Part shown: piece after piece, positions 55,200 to 64,000 of the stretch
Position numbering within the stretch: position 1 is the stretch's first letter
How the letters are laid out: every line of letters starts with the position of its first letter
NCBI GenBank assembly: GCA_900114885.1
Contig: FOUN01000001.1
Coordinates: 310,001 to 374,000, forward strand
From: Psychrobacillus psychrodurans
GTDB taxonomy: Bacteria; Bacillota; Bacilli; Bacillales_A; Planococcaceae
Length of the DNA stretch: 64,000 nt
Direction: 5' to 3'
Notes under the pieces: model-generated
What the model was told of the DNA's origin: nothing
Databases searched by the model: none
The model's input: only the letters and a program-made list of their open reading frames with translations
Made by a program: the position numbers and the translations under genes

Positions 55200-56039
55200 A
55201 TGTTTCGCGGATTTAATACAGTTGCATCAGGAATGATTGCACAACAGCGTAGAACAGAACTTTTAACAAACAATATGGCTAATGCAAACACACCGGGATT
55301 CAAGGCAGATCAATCGACGATTCGCTCGTTCCCAGATATGCTAATGTCCAGACTAGGACCTACTCAAATTCCTACAAAAGATCCTATTACCGGGAAATAT
55401 ATTTCTGAAGTTGGTGCAATTAGTACGGGTGTATACATGCAAGAAACAATGGCATTAATGACCCAAGGACAACTCCTGCAAACAGATTTAAATACAGATA
55501 TTGCATTAATCGATGGTTCATTACCAGTTGATGAAGAAACTGGGCAAACAGGAGCAGTATTTTACCGTTTGCAGCATCCCACTGAAGGGGAAGCATATAC
55601 CCGAAATGCAAATTTTACGTTAGACGGTGAAGGATATTTAACTAATCCCCAAGGTCTGTATGTATTGGATTCCGAGGGACAAACGATTCAGCTACAAAAT
55701 GATGATTTCCAAGTAGACTCAAGTGGTCAGATTTTTGTTGACAATGCTTTAGTAACTCGAATTGGTGTATCATTTTCTACGCAACCTAATACACTTGTAA
55801 AGCAGGATAACGGTTTATTCCAAACAGTAGACGGAACTGACCTACCATCTGCTTATGGGTTAGATAATGTTACTTTTTCGATGCAACAGGGATATATCGA
55901 AGGTTCAAATGTGGACACTGCTAGAACAATGACAGATATGTTAACGGCTTATCGTGCATTTGAAGCAAATCAAAAAGTACTGCAAGCATACGATAGAAGT
56001 ATGGAGAAAGCTGTTAACGAAGTGGGCCGTGTGAATTAA
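55200..56039 (+). CDS. flhO: Flagellar hook-basal body protein FlhO (rod)
   Basis: A FlgF/FlgG-type rod protein of 279 residues. The N-terminal flagellar rod motif reads MFRGFNTVASGMIAQQRRTELLTNNMANANTPGFKADQ, a family ANxxTPGFK signature. The C-terminal helix is VDTARTMTDMLTAYRAFEANQKVLQAYDRSMEKAVNEVGRV. AGTGGAGGCTCTCTT precedes the ATG. In B. subtilis, flhO and flhP lie directly after mbl and are needed for rod completion. Confidence 0.93.
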   Translation: MFRGFNTVASGMIAQQRRTELLTNNMANANTPGFKADQSTIRSFPDMLMSRLGPTQIPTKDPITGKYISEVGAISTGVYMQETMALMTQGQLLQTDLNTDIALIDGSLPVDEETGQTGAVFYRLQHPTEGEAYTRNANFTLDGEGYLTNPQGLYVLDSEGQTIQLQNDDFQVDSSGQIFVDNALVTRIGVSFSTQPNTLVKQDNGLFQTVDGTDLPSAYGLDNVTFSMQQGYIEGSNVDTARTMTDMLTAYRAFEANQKVLQAYDRSMEKAVNEVGRVN

Positions 56040-56083
56040 ATATAGCTATTTCAATCTTTAACAACGAAAAGAGGTAGGCTTAA

Positions 56084-56923
56084 ATGCTACGCACGATGAT
56101 TACAGCGACAAATACAATGTCGCAACTACAAAGCCAAATAGATATTATAGGGAATAATCTTTCCAATACTGGTACACATGGCTACAAAGCTAAAGATGCT
56201 AAATTCCAAGAATTATTATACCAACAATTTAATAATGATAAATTAGATAGAGTAGAACGAGATTCTCCTACAGGAATTCGTTATGGTGTTGGTGCAGCAC
56301 TTGCACAAACACAAATGAACTGGAAGCAAGGTAGTTTCCAATCTACAGACCGCGATTTAGACTTTGCTTTTCAAGAGCCAAAGCAATATTTTAACGTGCT
56401 TATGCCAGATGGCGTAGATGGTCAGCAGACAGCCTATACTCGTCAAGGTGCCTTTTATGTATCACCAATGGAAAATGGAGAGCTTATGTTAGTGAACGGT
56501 GATGGTTATCCAGTCGCAAATTCAGATGGACAAGTAATTACTATTCCTGATGGTGTTACGGATTTCTCTGTAAATGAAACAGGAATTCTTACAGCAACTT
56601 ATCCAGATGGTTCTACACAACAACGTGAATTAGCAGTTTCTGTACTTCAAAAGCCGAATGCAATGGAGCATTTATCTGCAACATATATTGCCATGCCTGA
56701 TAACCTAGAAGAATTAGGTTTAAATGCAGAAGATATTATGACAGATCTTTTAGGTGCAGATCGTGGAGAAATAGCTATGGCAAATCGTATGTTAGAGTTG
56801 TCAAATGTGGATACATCTAAAGAGATGACGGATCTTATGACAGCGCAACGTTCTTATCAGTTCAATGCCCGTTCCATTACAATTGCGGACCAAATGCTGG
56901 GTCTTATTAATGGCATTAGATAA
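56084..56923 (+). CDS. flhP: Flagellar hook-basal body protein FlhP (rod)
   Basis: The second rod protein of the pair, also 279 residues: N-terminal MLRTMITATNTMSQLQSQIDIIGNNLSNTGTHGYKAKDAKFQELLYQ, and C-terminal LSNVDTSKEMTDLMTAQRSYQFNARSITIADQMLGLINGIR, the conserved coiled-coil end of axial proteins. AAAGAGGTAGGC precedes the ATG. It completes the distal rod with FlhO. Confidence 0.93.
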   Translation: MLRTMITATNTMSQLQSQIDIIGNNLSNTGTHGYKAKDAKFQELLYQQFNNDKLDRVERDSPTGIRYGVGAALAQTQMNWKQGSFQSTDRDLDFAFQEPKQYFNVLMPDGVDGQQTAYTRQGAFYVSPMENGELMLVNGDGYPVANSDGQVITIPDGVTDFSVNETGILTATYPDGSTQQRELAVSVLQKPNAMEHLSATYIAMPDNLEELGLNAEDIMTDLLGADRGEIAMANRMLELSNVDTSKEMTDLMTAQRSYQFNARSITIADQMLGLINGIR

Positions 56924-56947
56924 TTATTTGTGTAAGGAGTTGTGTTT

Positions 56948-57226
56948 ATGACAGAAGAAAGTAAAATTTCTGCTAGACAACAGCGAAGATTAGAAAAGGA
57001 ACAAGAAAAGGTACATGAACAAGCAACATCAACTGGAGCAACCAAATGGGTCCAGATCCGCATGTTCCCAATATGGTTGCGTATACTACTGGTAATTCTA
57101 TTTATTGCTGGAGCAGCTATGGCAGGTCTAATGATTGGCTATGGCGTACTAGGTGATGGTGAACCAATGGACGCATTAAAATGGGATACTTACCAGCATA
57201 TGATTGATATTAAAGATGGCAAATAA
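56948..57226 (+). CDS. EpuA-family small membrane protein (annotated as RNA polymerase beta-related)
   Basis: A 92-residue protein with a charged N terminus ([19 protein letters not shown]), the family motif [39 protein letters not shown] forming one membrane helix, and a short C-terminal tail [11 protein letters not shown]. This matches PF11772 (EpuA). I use ATG 56948 with AAGGAG 8 bp upstream; the GTG at 56942 is too close to the RBS. Function is unknown, and the RNA polymerase name in databases is not supported by its sequence. Confidence 0.8.
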   Translation: MTEESKISARQQRRLEKEQEKVHEQATSTGATKWVQIRMFPIWLRILLVILFIAGAAMAGLMIGYGVLGDGEPMDALKWDTYQHMIDIKDGK

Positions 57227-57251
57227 TAATGATCTTTTGGAGGATGATTCC

Positions 57252-57692
57252 ATGTTAACAACAGAGCAAGTTCAAGCAATTTTACCTCACCGTTATCCAT
57301 TTCTTATGATAGATAAAATTCTAGAAATTGAAGAAGGAAAGCGTGCAGTAGGATTAAAAAATGTAACGATTAACGAAGATTTCTTCAATGGTCATTTTCC
57401 AGGATATCCAGTAATGCCAGGAGTACTGATTGTAGAGGCTCTTGCTCAGGTAGGAGCAGTGGCTGTTCTTCAAATTCCAGAAAATAAAGGAAGGCTTGCT
57501 TTCTTTACTGGAATTGATAATTGTCGTTTTAAACGACAAGTGAAGCCAGGAGACCAATTAAAACTAGAAGTTGAATTGACAAAACTTCGCGGAGCTATGG
57601 GAAAAGGCCACGGAATCGCAACAGTAGATGGAGAATTAGTTTGTGAGGCAGATATATTATTTGCCTTAGGTCCAATAGTCAATAATGACTAA
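57252..57692 (+). CDS. fabZ: 3-hydroxyacyl-ACP dehydratase FabZ
   Basis: FabZ dehydrates 3-hydroxyacyl-ACP in fatty acid synthesis. The 146 residues start [23 protein letters not shown] and contain the hot-dog fold catalytic pair His48 ([21 protein letters not shown]) and Glu62. ATG 57252 follows TTGGAGGATGATTCC. It lies 26 bp after the EpuA-like gene and is B. subtilis ywpB by position. Confidence 0.95.
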   Translation: MLTTEQVQAILPHRYPFLMIDKILEIEEGKRAVGLKNVTINEDFFNGHFPGYPVMPGVLIVEALAQVGAVAVLQIPENKGRLAFFTGIDNCRFKRQVKPGDQLKLEVELTKLRGAMGKGHGIATVDGELVCEADILFALGPIVNND

Positions 57693-57844
57693 TAGTAGTT
57701 TTTCACATTTTTTTCAACTTATACTCTATATTATATCTTGCAAAAACAGGCATAAATGCCATAGGATAGTTCCTTTTTTCTTGGATAACCTATCGTAAGT
57801 CACAAAAAAGTGATGACGATATCTAAGAAAGGAGGAATTTTTTT

Positions 57845-58252
57845 ATGTGGAAAAAAGCCGTTCCTGCTGTAGCTTTATGCTCTTTTTTATTAGTTGGGTG
57901 TAATAATACAGATGATGCCATCCCTGACAACAATGAAACTCCAATGGAGGATGTGCGAAACGATGTAAATACACAATCGCCAACCACAGATAACGGAATG
58001 AATGATGGTGGAAATGGGACCTTAGACAATGGAACCATGAACGATGGAACAAACAATAACGGAATGAATAACGGTTCAATTGAAGGTCAACCAGGTATCA
58101 ATGATAATGTTGATGGTGGAAATGGTACTGGCGGTGCTGGATCAGGTACAGGAGATGGAAATGTACCAAATGCAGACGGTAAATGGATTAAGGAACCAAG
58201 CACTGAACACGATGATGACGAAATGACAAACGATAAAGACAATAATTTATAG
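57845..58252 (+). CDS. Putative lipoprotein rich in Asn, Gly and Asp
   Basis: A 135-residue secreted protein. A type II signal peptide MWKKAVPAVALCSFLLVGC ends in the lipobox LLVGC (Cys19), giving a membrane-anchored lipoprotein. The mature part is low-complexity, dominated by Asn, Asp, Gly and Thr with imperfect NDG/NNG steps (NGTLDNGTMNDGTNNNG), and ends in an acidic tail. AAAGGAGGAATTTTTTT precedes the ATG. No domain or function is recognised. Confidence 0.8.
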   Translation: MWKKAVPAVALCSFLLVGCNNTDDAIPDNNETPMEDVRNDVNTQSPTTDNGMNDGGNGTLDNGTMNDGTNNNGMNNGSIEGQPGINDNVDGGNGTGGAGSGTGDGNVPNADGKWIKEPSTEHDDDEMTNDKDNNL

Positions 58253-58259
58253 TAATTGA

Positions 58260-58301
58260 AAAAGATGCTGGCTCCTAAAAATTAGGGTCAGCATCTTTTT
58301 T
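58260..58301 (+). terminator. Terminator after the lipoprotein gene
   Basis: AAGATGCTGGCTCCTA pairs with TAGGGTCAGCATCTT with minor wobble and ends in T6. Confidence 0.9.
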
Positions 58302-58569
58302 CGTTCTATAATTTATAATGTTGGTGATGAAACTTCACTAACTATTTTAAATAGAAAACAAGTGAAGCTCCCCGTAGAACTAAAGTCGTCGAAAACAATC
58401 ATCTTGGAGGGAACCCACTTGTCAATTACTAATGATATTAGAATGCTCATTTCAAGACTCAAAATTAAATCACTTTAAAATTCAAGCCAGTTGAATCTGA
58501 TTTAAGACAACCACACTTCGAAGTAGCTTAGTCTGCCTTTTTAGGTTATAAGCTTTCACTCAAGGTTTC

Positions 58570-58695
58570 TTGGAGTGAAAGATGACGACTCCTGTGGGAA
58601 CAGCGCGAGCTGAAGACTCCACAGGAGCGCGGTTTTCGCGACGAGGAGGCTGAAGCCGTGCACGCGGAAAGCGCCATCTGGAATGGAAAGAAACA
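58570..58695 (+). repeat. Dispersed GC-richer element, copy 5
   Basis: The most canonical copy: GATGACGACTCCTGTGGGAA, CAGCGCGAGCTGAAGACTCC, ACAGGAGCGCGG, GACGAGGAGGCTGAAGCCGTG, CACGCGGAAAGCG. The order (GAGCTGAAGAC, then CTGAAGCCGTG, then CGGAAAGCG) is the same as in copies 1 and 3. The remainder of the 580-bp gap between the lipoprotein gene and ywpF shows no gene. Confidence 0.8.
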
Positions 58696-58834
58696 GGGTA
58701 ATCGATTCACTATAAAAAAAGATTGTTTAGAAAGCCAGTTTATCTGACATTCTAATCAGCCTTAATATAATTCAATGATCATCAATTCAACATTTAAAAT
58801 TGTTCACCAACGTTATTTGTCAAAGAACCCTTTT

Positions 58835-59263
58835 TTATTGATCTTTCTTCAAGGCAGGGCGAGTTTTCATATCATTTTCAAATTTAGAAAGTAAATCTTC
58901 GCCAGTTAATCCTTCCTCGATTAGTTCTGATAGCAATGATTCAGCGTATTTTCTTCTAACTCGTTTCAATGTACCCCTAAGCAAAACGGAAAGGTGATTG
59001 CCAATTTGTTTAACAGAATAGGTTACCACTTCAAAATGAGCCGGTTCGTTTTCTGGATAAGAGATAATAACTTTAACATCATATACCTTATTAGAAGTTT
59101 TTAATTCATTAAAATAGTTTTCGTATTTTTGATCAGTGAATAGTTCTAATATCCAGGAACGGCTAGAATTTTCCTGGTTAATCACGATGCCATCCTCTAT
59201 TGTTATTGGAACTTCTTCATTTTCCGAAATAATACTGACTGATATCATTTTGAATGTTTTCAT
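58835..59263 (-). CDS. ywpF: YwpF-like protein
   Basis: A 142-residue protein beginning MKTFKMISVSIISENEEVPITIEDGIVINQENSSRSWILE, which follows B. subtilis YwpF (MKTFKLVSLQLL, DGLIINKENEKSTWLIE). ENEPAHFEVVTYSVKQIGNHLSVLLRGTLKRVRRKYAESLLSELI is the later conserved part. I use ATG at 59263 with AAAGGGGA 7 bp upstream; a TTG 6 bp earlier is less likely. Function unknown. It lies divergent from ssbB. Confidence 0.85.
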   Translation of the reverse strand: MKTFKMISVSIISENEEVPITIEDGIVINQENSSRSWILELFTDQKYENYFNELKTSNKVYDVKVIISYPENEPAHFEVVTYSVKQIGNHLSVLLRGTLKRVRRKYAESLLSELIEEGLTGEDLLSKFENDMKTRPALKKDQ

Positions 59264-59461
59264 GCACAAATCCCCTTTGGAAAAGCATTAATTAGTATCC
59301 ATTATAACATAGTGACTTAGGTGGAAAAAATAATAGGCTAAACTACAAAAATAGCAAATTGAAAAATTAGAAAAGCTGTTATAGAAGTAATTTATAAGAA
59401 AGTAGATTTCAGGAAATTCATTTTGTACTTTAAAAGGACTTTAAAATTGAATTGTGAGCTT

Positions 59462-59490
59462 TTGCCAACAATTTAAACTGCCAGTATGAT
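59462..59490 (+). promoter_or_regulatory. Sigma-A promoter of ssbB
   Basis: TTGCCA (59462-59467), 17 bp, then TATGAT (59485-59490). The RBS AAAGGAGGTGACAG and TTG start follow. Confidence 0.7.
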
Positions 59491-59520
59491 AGGGCTAACT
59501 TTAGAAAAGGAGGTGACAGA

Positions 59521-59919
59521 TTGAACACTGTTTCGATAATCGGACGTATGACGAAATCTCCACAACTAAAGCATTTGCTAGAAGGGAGGACGCAAACTAG
59601 TTTCGTAGTTGCGGTGAATAAAAGCTATAAAAGTGATGAAGCGGACTTTGTGTTATGTACGATTTGGGGGAAGCTCGCTGAAACAACCGTCAAGTATTGT
59701 GGTAAAGGGTCTCTTGTAGGGATAACAGGTAGGCTTAATACAAGATCGTATGAGAAGGCAGAGGGAGAGAGGGTATTCGTTACAGAAATAGTTGTGGAGG
59801 ACATCCGATTTTTAGCAACAAAGAAACGAGATGAAGAACTATCAGTACAACAGTCAAATAAGAATAATGAGAGTGATTTTGAATTTCCAGTAACACCACC
59901 AAACCAACTACCAGTTTAA
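59521..59919 (+). CDS. ssbB: Single-stranded DNA-binding protein SsbB (competence type)
   Basis: A 132-residue SSB with one OB-fold: MNTVSIIGRMTKSPQLKHLLEGRTQTSFVVAVNK, DFVLCTIWGKLAETTVKYCGKGSLVGITGRLNTRSYEKAEGERVFVTEIVVEDIRFLATK. The tail is short and does not end in the acidic DDxIPF tip of SsbA, in line with the SsbB/YwpH paralogue that protects incoming DNA in transformation. The start is TTG 59521 after a very strong AGGAGGTGA. Confidence 0.88.
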   Translation: MNTVSIIGRMTKSPQLKHLLEGRTQTSFVVAVNKSYKSDEADFVLCTIWGKLAETTVKYCGKGSLVGITGRLNTRSYEKAEGERVFVTEIVVEDIRFLATKKRDEELSVQQSNKNNESDFEFPVTPPNQLPV

Positions 59920-59966
59920 TGATTGATAAGGCCGCAATCTTATTCAATGATTATCAAAAGAGTTAA

Positions 59967-59998
59967 CCCTGACCGAAAATTTTCTTGGTCAGGGTTTT
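59967..59998. terminator. Bidirectional terminator between ssbB and the helicase gene
   Basis: CCCTGACC and GGTCAGGG form an 8-bp GC-rich stem around GAAAATTTTCTT, with TTTTAAT on the plus-strand side. The genes converge here. Confidence 0.8.
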
Positions 59999-60008
59999 AA
60001 TAAAACTA

Positions 60009-62720
60009 TTAGAGAGACAGTGTAAGCAACTCTTTTATGTCATTATCCGACATTTCAGTGATCCATTGACTAGAATGTATTAACTCTTCCGATAGCGACT
60101 GTTTTTCAACTAAGAGTTTATCAATCTTTTCTTCAATCGTTCCGATCGTAATGAACTTATGGACATGAACAAAGTTTGTTTGTCCGATACGATATGCACG
60201 ATCGGTTGCTTGGTTTTCTACTGCAGGATTCCACCACCGGTCGGCATGGAGCACATGGCTTGCCGCAGTTAAGTTTAGGCCAGTTCCACCAGCCTTTAAA
60301 GATAACAGGAATACGGGAAACTCATTTGCTTGGAATGCTTCCACCAAATGATCCCGTTGATTTTTAGGCATGCTACCTGTCAAAAATGGGGCATCTATTT
60401 CATATAACTCTGTTAAACAATGCTGTAGTAAATGTCCCATCCCGATATACTGAGTAAAGATTAGACATTGCTCACCACGTGCTGCAATTTCTCCAGCAAG
60501 TGTAACAATTTGAGCTAGCTTCTCGGAACGTTCAAGCATATCCCCGGCATCATCAAAGGGCTCTTTTAAATAGAGAGCAGGGTGGTTACAAAGCTGCTTC
60601 AGCTTGCTTAGCATTTTCAGAATGAGACCCTTCTTCTCAAAACCAGTCAGTGTGTCAAGCTTACTAACAGTTTCTTGTATAAGTGATTCATACAAAGCTG
60701 CCTGCTCTGTAGTAAGTGCACAGTACTCTCGTTGTTCCAATTTTTCTGGTAAGTTAAGCTGAAGCTCAGGATCTTGCTTCGTTCTTCTTAATAGGAAAGG
60801 CTGAATTTTAAGTCTTAATTTATGTTTCGTTGCGTCAGAATTATCTCGTTCAATAAGTGCTATATAATTTTCTTGGAATTTACGGAACGAACCTAAATAG
60901 CCTTTATGAATAAAGTCAAATATAGACCATAGCTCTGATAATCTATTTTCCACAGGTGTACCAGTTAGCGCAATATGATGCGCACCTGCTAACCTTCGAA
61001 TAGCACGTGATTGCTTTGTATGCATATTTTTAATGTTCTGTGCTTCATCCAGCGTAATACTAGTCCATACGATTTCAGAAAGCGAATCAACATCTTGCAT
61101 AGCAGTTCCAAAAGTAGTGAGTACAACATCACATGTCATATCAATTTCTTTTGTCCGAGAAGAACCGTAGTGTGTCTGCACTTTAAGTGAAGGTGCAAAC
61201 TTTGCTATTTCTTTTTGCCAGTTTCCTAACACGGAAGTAGGACAAATTATCAGCGAAGGTGTTGGCTGCTCAGTATTTTCATGGACATGCAGTAAGTAAG
61301 ATATCAACTGTACTGTTTTTCCTAAACCCATATCATCTGCAAGGCAAGCTCCAAACTTTTCATTTCTCATGAAGACGAGCCATTCTAATCCTTGTTGCTG
61401 GTAAGGGCGTAAAGTCGTCAACAAATTAGGAGAAATCTCCACGGAAGGGAAACCTTTTTTCTCCGAGAGCTGTGTCATAATCGTTTGCAATGATTTCTGC
61501 ATCTCAAATTCAAATAACGGATCCACATCTGTTTCTTCTTCCTCATCAAGCGCAAGTGCAAGTTCTTCAGGAATTTCGCGGAACAGCAATTCTTTCACAG
61601 TCCAATTCTCATCCTCTGATTTTCTTATAAGCTCTCGAACTTCATGCATCCAAGCGGAATCGATACGGAACCATTCATTTCCAGCCTGTATAAAGGAACG
61701 ATTTTCATTGACCATCTGTTGAAACTCATCGGCTGAAATTTCCTGTCCGTTCAAAGAAAAACTCCAGTTAAATTGTAATATTTCATTAAGCCCCGCAGTA
61801 GTTTTATATGAGTTGGCTGTTTTAGCGACTGTTTTAACACGCATTTTTGTATCCTTTACCGCCTTCAGCCAAGCGGGAAGAACAATCTCAAATCCGAGTG
61901 CTTGTAGTTTCACTAAGTCATCACGAAGAAACATCCTCACTTCTTCATCAGTTAATGTAGAAGAATAGAATGTTTTTGGATTCGCTTGATCAATTGAAGA
62001 AATAAGAGAAAACATTTTCGACTGTGTTTCCTCTATAAAATCACTAAATTCAACCCATTTATCTGGAAGAGCTTTACTAATGGATAATGATTTCTTTCGG
62101 TATGCTGGTGTCCAGTATACACTGCTTTTTTTTCCTCGAACTACCGTTTCTAACAACCATGTATCTTCCATAGCTTCTGGTTCTGACAATCTTAGTGCGA
62201 CTAATAAGCTTGGATGAGTAGCCTGAGATTTGATTGGCCAGCCACCTTGTTGGAAAAACGGTATAAGAGGTTCTATGTCTTCCATAGATAGCCCAGCTTG
62301 GAACAGCTTTTGTTTAACAGCATTAACAAGAAGCATTTGCCCATTATCATCTATTGGAGCAGTAACTTTTAGGTCATTTCCTTCTACGTTTATGAAATTC
62401 CATAAATCAGGAGTTGCCCAAACTTTTGCTGTATCTTTAAATGTTTCTAACCATTTATTTGAATCTTCATTGACACCGTCAAATAATGTGAATGGATTCA
62501 TTTTTCTAGAAAAAAGTTCAACTAATTCAACAGGAGAAGCGATAAGTGCATTATCCTCAATTTGAGCATTGAGACCGAAAAAGCTTTCTCGGTGATTTAA
62601 ATATAAGGATGGTACCCACTTCTCTGCAGGTATATTTATCGAAACTAATCGAAACTGTCCGTTTTCTAACGGATGAATATTTAAAGAAAATTCTTTTGTA
62701 ATAGATAAAGGCTGAGTCAT
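60009..62720 (-). CDS. ywqA: SNF2-family DEAD/DEAH-box helicase-like ATPase (YwqA)
   Basis: A 903-residue double-stranded DNA translocase-like protein. The N-terminal 430 residues belong to the bacterial SNF2-associated region. The ATPase follows, with motif I ADDMGLGKTVQLISYLL, motif II LDEAQNIKN, motif III ALTGTPVENRLSELWSIFDF, then the second lobe with LIFTQYIGMGHLLQ, LSLKAGGTGLNLTAASHVLHADRWWNPAVENQATDRAYRIGQ. I start at ATG 62720 (AAAGGAA about 10 bp upstream). The frame extends to 62807, but that part overlaps the upstream gene. It overlaps the SWIM protein stop (ATGA), so the two are coupled. Confidence 0.93.
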   Translation of the reverse strand: MTQPLSITKEFSLNIHPLENGQFRLVSINIPAEKWVPSLYLNHRESFFGLNAQIEDNALIASPVELVELFSRKMNPFTLFDGVNEDSNKWLETFKDTAKVWATPDLWNFINVEGNDLKVTAPIDDNGQMLLVNAVKQKLFQAGLSMEDIEPLIPFFQQGGWPIKSQATHPSLLVALRLSEPEAMEDTWLLETVVRGKKSSVYWTPAYRKKSLSISKALPDKWVEFSDFIEETQSKMFSLISSIDQANPKTFYSSTLTDEEVRMFLRDDLVKLQALGFEIVLPAWLKAVKDTKMRVKTVAKTANSYKTTAGLNEILQFNWSFSLNGQEISADEFQQMVNENRSFIQAGNEWFRIDSAWMHEVRELIRKSEDENWTVKELLFREIPEELALALDEEEETDVDPLFEFEMQKSLQTIMTQLSEKKGFPSVEISPNLLTTLRPYQQQGLEWLVFMRNEKFGACLADDMGLGKTVQLISYLLHVHENTEQPTPSLIICPTSVLGNWQKEIAKFAPSLKVQTHYGSSRTKEIDMTCDVVLTTFGTAMQDVDSLSEIVWTSITLDEAQNIKNMHTKQSRAIRRLAGAHHIALTGTPVENRLSELWSIFDFIHKGYLGSFRKFQENYIALIERDNSDATKHKLRLKIQPFLLRRTKQDPELQLNLPEKLEQREYCALTTEQAALYESLIQETVSKLDTLTGFEKKGLILKMLSKLKQLCNHPALYLKEPFDDAGDMLERSEKLAQIVTLAGEIAARGEQCLIFTQYIGMGHLLQHCLTELYEIDAPFLTGSMPKNQRDHLVEAFQANEFPVFLLSLKAGGTGLNLTAASHVLHADRWWNPAVENQATDRAYRIGQTNFVHVHKFITIGTIEEKIDKLLVEKQSLSEELIHSSQWITEMSDNDIKELLTLSL

Positions 62721-64000
62721 AATGGTAGGTTTCCTTTCTCTATTTCTTGTTGCAGTGCACGAAGACGGCGATACTTTTCGCGAACATTTTCGACGTAAGC
62801 ATTCCAATAGTCAGTGTCATTCGATTTCTTAGCAACTTGTTTCATTTTTTTCCAGATTCGAACAGCTTGTTTGTAGCTATAGCGATTTTTTTCTTGAATG
62901 AAACGCATTGCATAGTCATGGTAAAGTGGAAGTAAAACATCTGGAGCCTCTTCTTTAATAATAGATAGTCCACATGTTTCCGCATATTCTATTGAGGAAT
63001 TAGCCGATTGATGGAGAGCCATCCAATCGTAGTAACGCTTTTCCTTAATGAGTAGGTTCGAATAAGACTGTAGGCCATACAGACCAAATGATTGATATAC
63101 TTTTTCTAACTCCGTAGGCTGTAATTGAACCATCTCAAATAATAGCTCTAATCGACGAATGAGCATAACACGAGATGGGTTTAGTATTACCTCGTTTAAG
63201 TAATAAGAAACATGAGGTAGTAGTTTTCGAGCTAGGTTAGTACCTAATTCTTTTTTGCCAGTCTGAAGTGCCTTTTCACATACTTCTACCCACTCAAGTA
63301 GCTGGTTTCCTTCCATTTTTTCCGCAGCTAACAATAGCTCATCGGTCATGGACAAGGTTAAGTAAAAGTATGGTAGCACCATATTTAATGGCATATCATC
63401 TTCTATAGTCTCCAGTGCCTCTAAATATTTTACTTCCTTCATTCTTGTATTCTTGTCTGTTACGAGCGCATCCCAAAAGGAAAGATATACTTGCTTTCGA
63501 TAGTGTACAAGGTTTTCCATATCGAAGTAAAAATGATGAACTCGAACCATTATTTCTTCGTAAAATGGATCTGCTGCGAACATACGAGGCTTCGATGATA
63601 GTTGGTTTAAATGATCATTCAGCTCCGCAAGGTATTCGTTTAAAAAATGAAGGACTCGATTTTGCATATTCGACTGAGCAAGAGGTTCAATATATGGCCA
63701 GGACTTGATGAGTATAGAAAGTTCCACATACACGTCAAAAATAGGTTGCCACTCGCGTTCAAATGGACGAGACTTCCGAATTTGAGATTTCAAATCATGA
63801 ATAGCAAATTCAAGTAAATAAAAACTAGTAGGTGGGTAATTAGCAATAAATTTACGGAAAAAGTTTTCAACAATAATATCCCAACTTCTTGGACTACGTT
63901 CATCTTTTAGCAAAGACAATTGGACCTGGTCTGCCTGCGAACGCCATTCAGAAATCCAAGTAGACAAAGAATCATTTTGTTGATACAAATAAAAAACAGC
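62717..64000 (-). CDS. ywqB: SWIM zinc-finger protein (YwqB-like), C-terminal part cut by window edge
   Basis: The frame is open to base 64000, where it reads AVFYLYQQ. This is how SWIM zinc-finger sequences continue after the CKHIA motif, so the CxC...CxH finger itself should lie just outside the window. The visible roughly 427 residues are helical and rich in aromatic and charged residues, without enzyme motifs. Its stop overlaps the start of the SNF2 gene, the standard SWIM-SNF2 operon of Bacillales. The pair probably acts together on DNA, but the role is unknown. Confidence 0.82.
   Translation of the reverse strand, partial: AVFYLYQQNDSLSTWISEWRSQADQVQLSLLKDERSPRSWDIIVENFFRKFIANYPPTSFYLLEFAIHDLKSQIRKSRPFEREWQPIFDVYVELSILIKSWPYIEPLAQSNMQNRVLHFLNEYLAELNDHLNQLSSKPRMFAADPFYEEIMVRVHHFYFDMENLVHYRKQVYLSFWDALVTDKNTRMKEVKYLEALETIEDDMPLNMVLPYFYLTLSMTDELLLAAEKMEGNQLLEWVEVCEKALQTGKKELGTNLARKLLPHVSYYLNEVILNPSRVMLIRRLELLFEMVQLQPTELEKVYQSFGLYGLQSYSNLLIKEKRYYDWMALHQSANSSIEYAETCGLSIIKEEAPDVLLPLYHDYAMRFIQEKNRYSYKQAVRIWKKMKQVAKKSNDTDYWNAYVENVREKYRRLRALQQEIEKGNLPL

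Noticed and set aside
59405-59475. Possible ComK boxes upstream of ssbB
   Set aside because: Only approximate AAAA-N5-TTTT matches were found, overlapping or with wrong spacing. The region is simply AT-rich.
60176-60367. Plus-strand frame inside the SNF2 gene
   Set aside because: Antisense to conserved helicase motifs, without RBS.

Overview
The window is chromosomal DNA of an AT-rich, motile, endospore-forming member of the Bacillales. From 16 kb onward the gene order (rpoE-pyrG-ywjG-spo0F-fbaA-tal-murA-glpX-rho-rpmE-tdk-prfA-prmC-spoIIR-ywlC-mntP-ywlE-rpiB-ywlG-glyA-upp-atpIBEFHAGDC-ywzB-murAA-spoIID-spoIIQ-spoIIID-mbl-flhO-flhP-fabZ-ywpF-ssbB-ywqA-ywqB) follows the origin-proximal left arm of the Bacillus subtilis chromosome. 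The intergenic repeat style suggests a Planococcaceae/Caryophanaceae lineage such as Psychrobacillus or Lysinibacillus; that assignment is inference. No tRNA, rRNA, insertion sequence, prophage or CRISPR array was seen.

Layout. 0-4.6 kb: a tightly overlapping cobalamin salvage operon (cobU fragment, a CobQ-like ATPase without its glutaminase domain, cobS, cobC, a degenerate short CobU paralogue, a PduO-type adenosyltransferase, and the alpha-ribazole transporter/kinase pair cblT-cblS). 4.9-15.8 kb: a fatty-acid / branched-chain acyl-CoA degradation cluster (FadF-type iron-sulfur oxidoreductase, thiolase, 3-hydroxybutyryl-CoA dehydrogenase, two acyl-CoA dehydrogenases, a TetR regulator, and the B12-dependent fused isobutyryl-CoA mutase IcmF). 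A palindromic FadR-like operator overlaps the promoter of its first gene. The B12 operon can supply the cofactor that IcmF needs.

16-28 kb: RNA polymerase delta, CTP synthase with a recognisable GGGC-initiated attenuator leader, Spo0F, glycolytic/gluconeogenic enzymes, MurA2, Rho, L31 and thymidine kinase. 29-40 kb: translation termination (prfA, prmC), SpoIIR, the ywlC/tsaC gene carrying a dense DnaA-box cluster, protein-arginine phosphatase YwlE followed by a chemoreceptor, glyA and upp. 40-47 kb: the complete F1Fo ATP synthase operon. 47-60 kb: murAA, the sporulation genes spoIID, spoIIQ and spoIIID, a sigma-D-type chemoreceptor, mbl, the flagellar rod genes flhO and flhP, fabZ, a lipoprotein, ywpF and ssbB. 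60-64 kb: a SNF2-family helicase and the C-terminal part of its SWIM zinc-finger partner.

The least explained material lies between operons. Several arrays carry a GCAAGTA core repeated at exactly 21-bp steps with otherwise variable sequence, and one is embedded in a roughly 238-bp higher-order tandem repeat. A roughly 246-bp structured element begins at the stop codons of pyrG (in tandem) and glpX. A second dispersed GC-richer element occurs five times. Sigma-H, sigma-F and sigma-D promoter matches lie upstream of spo0F, spoIIR and one chemoreceptor.
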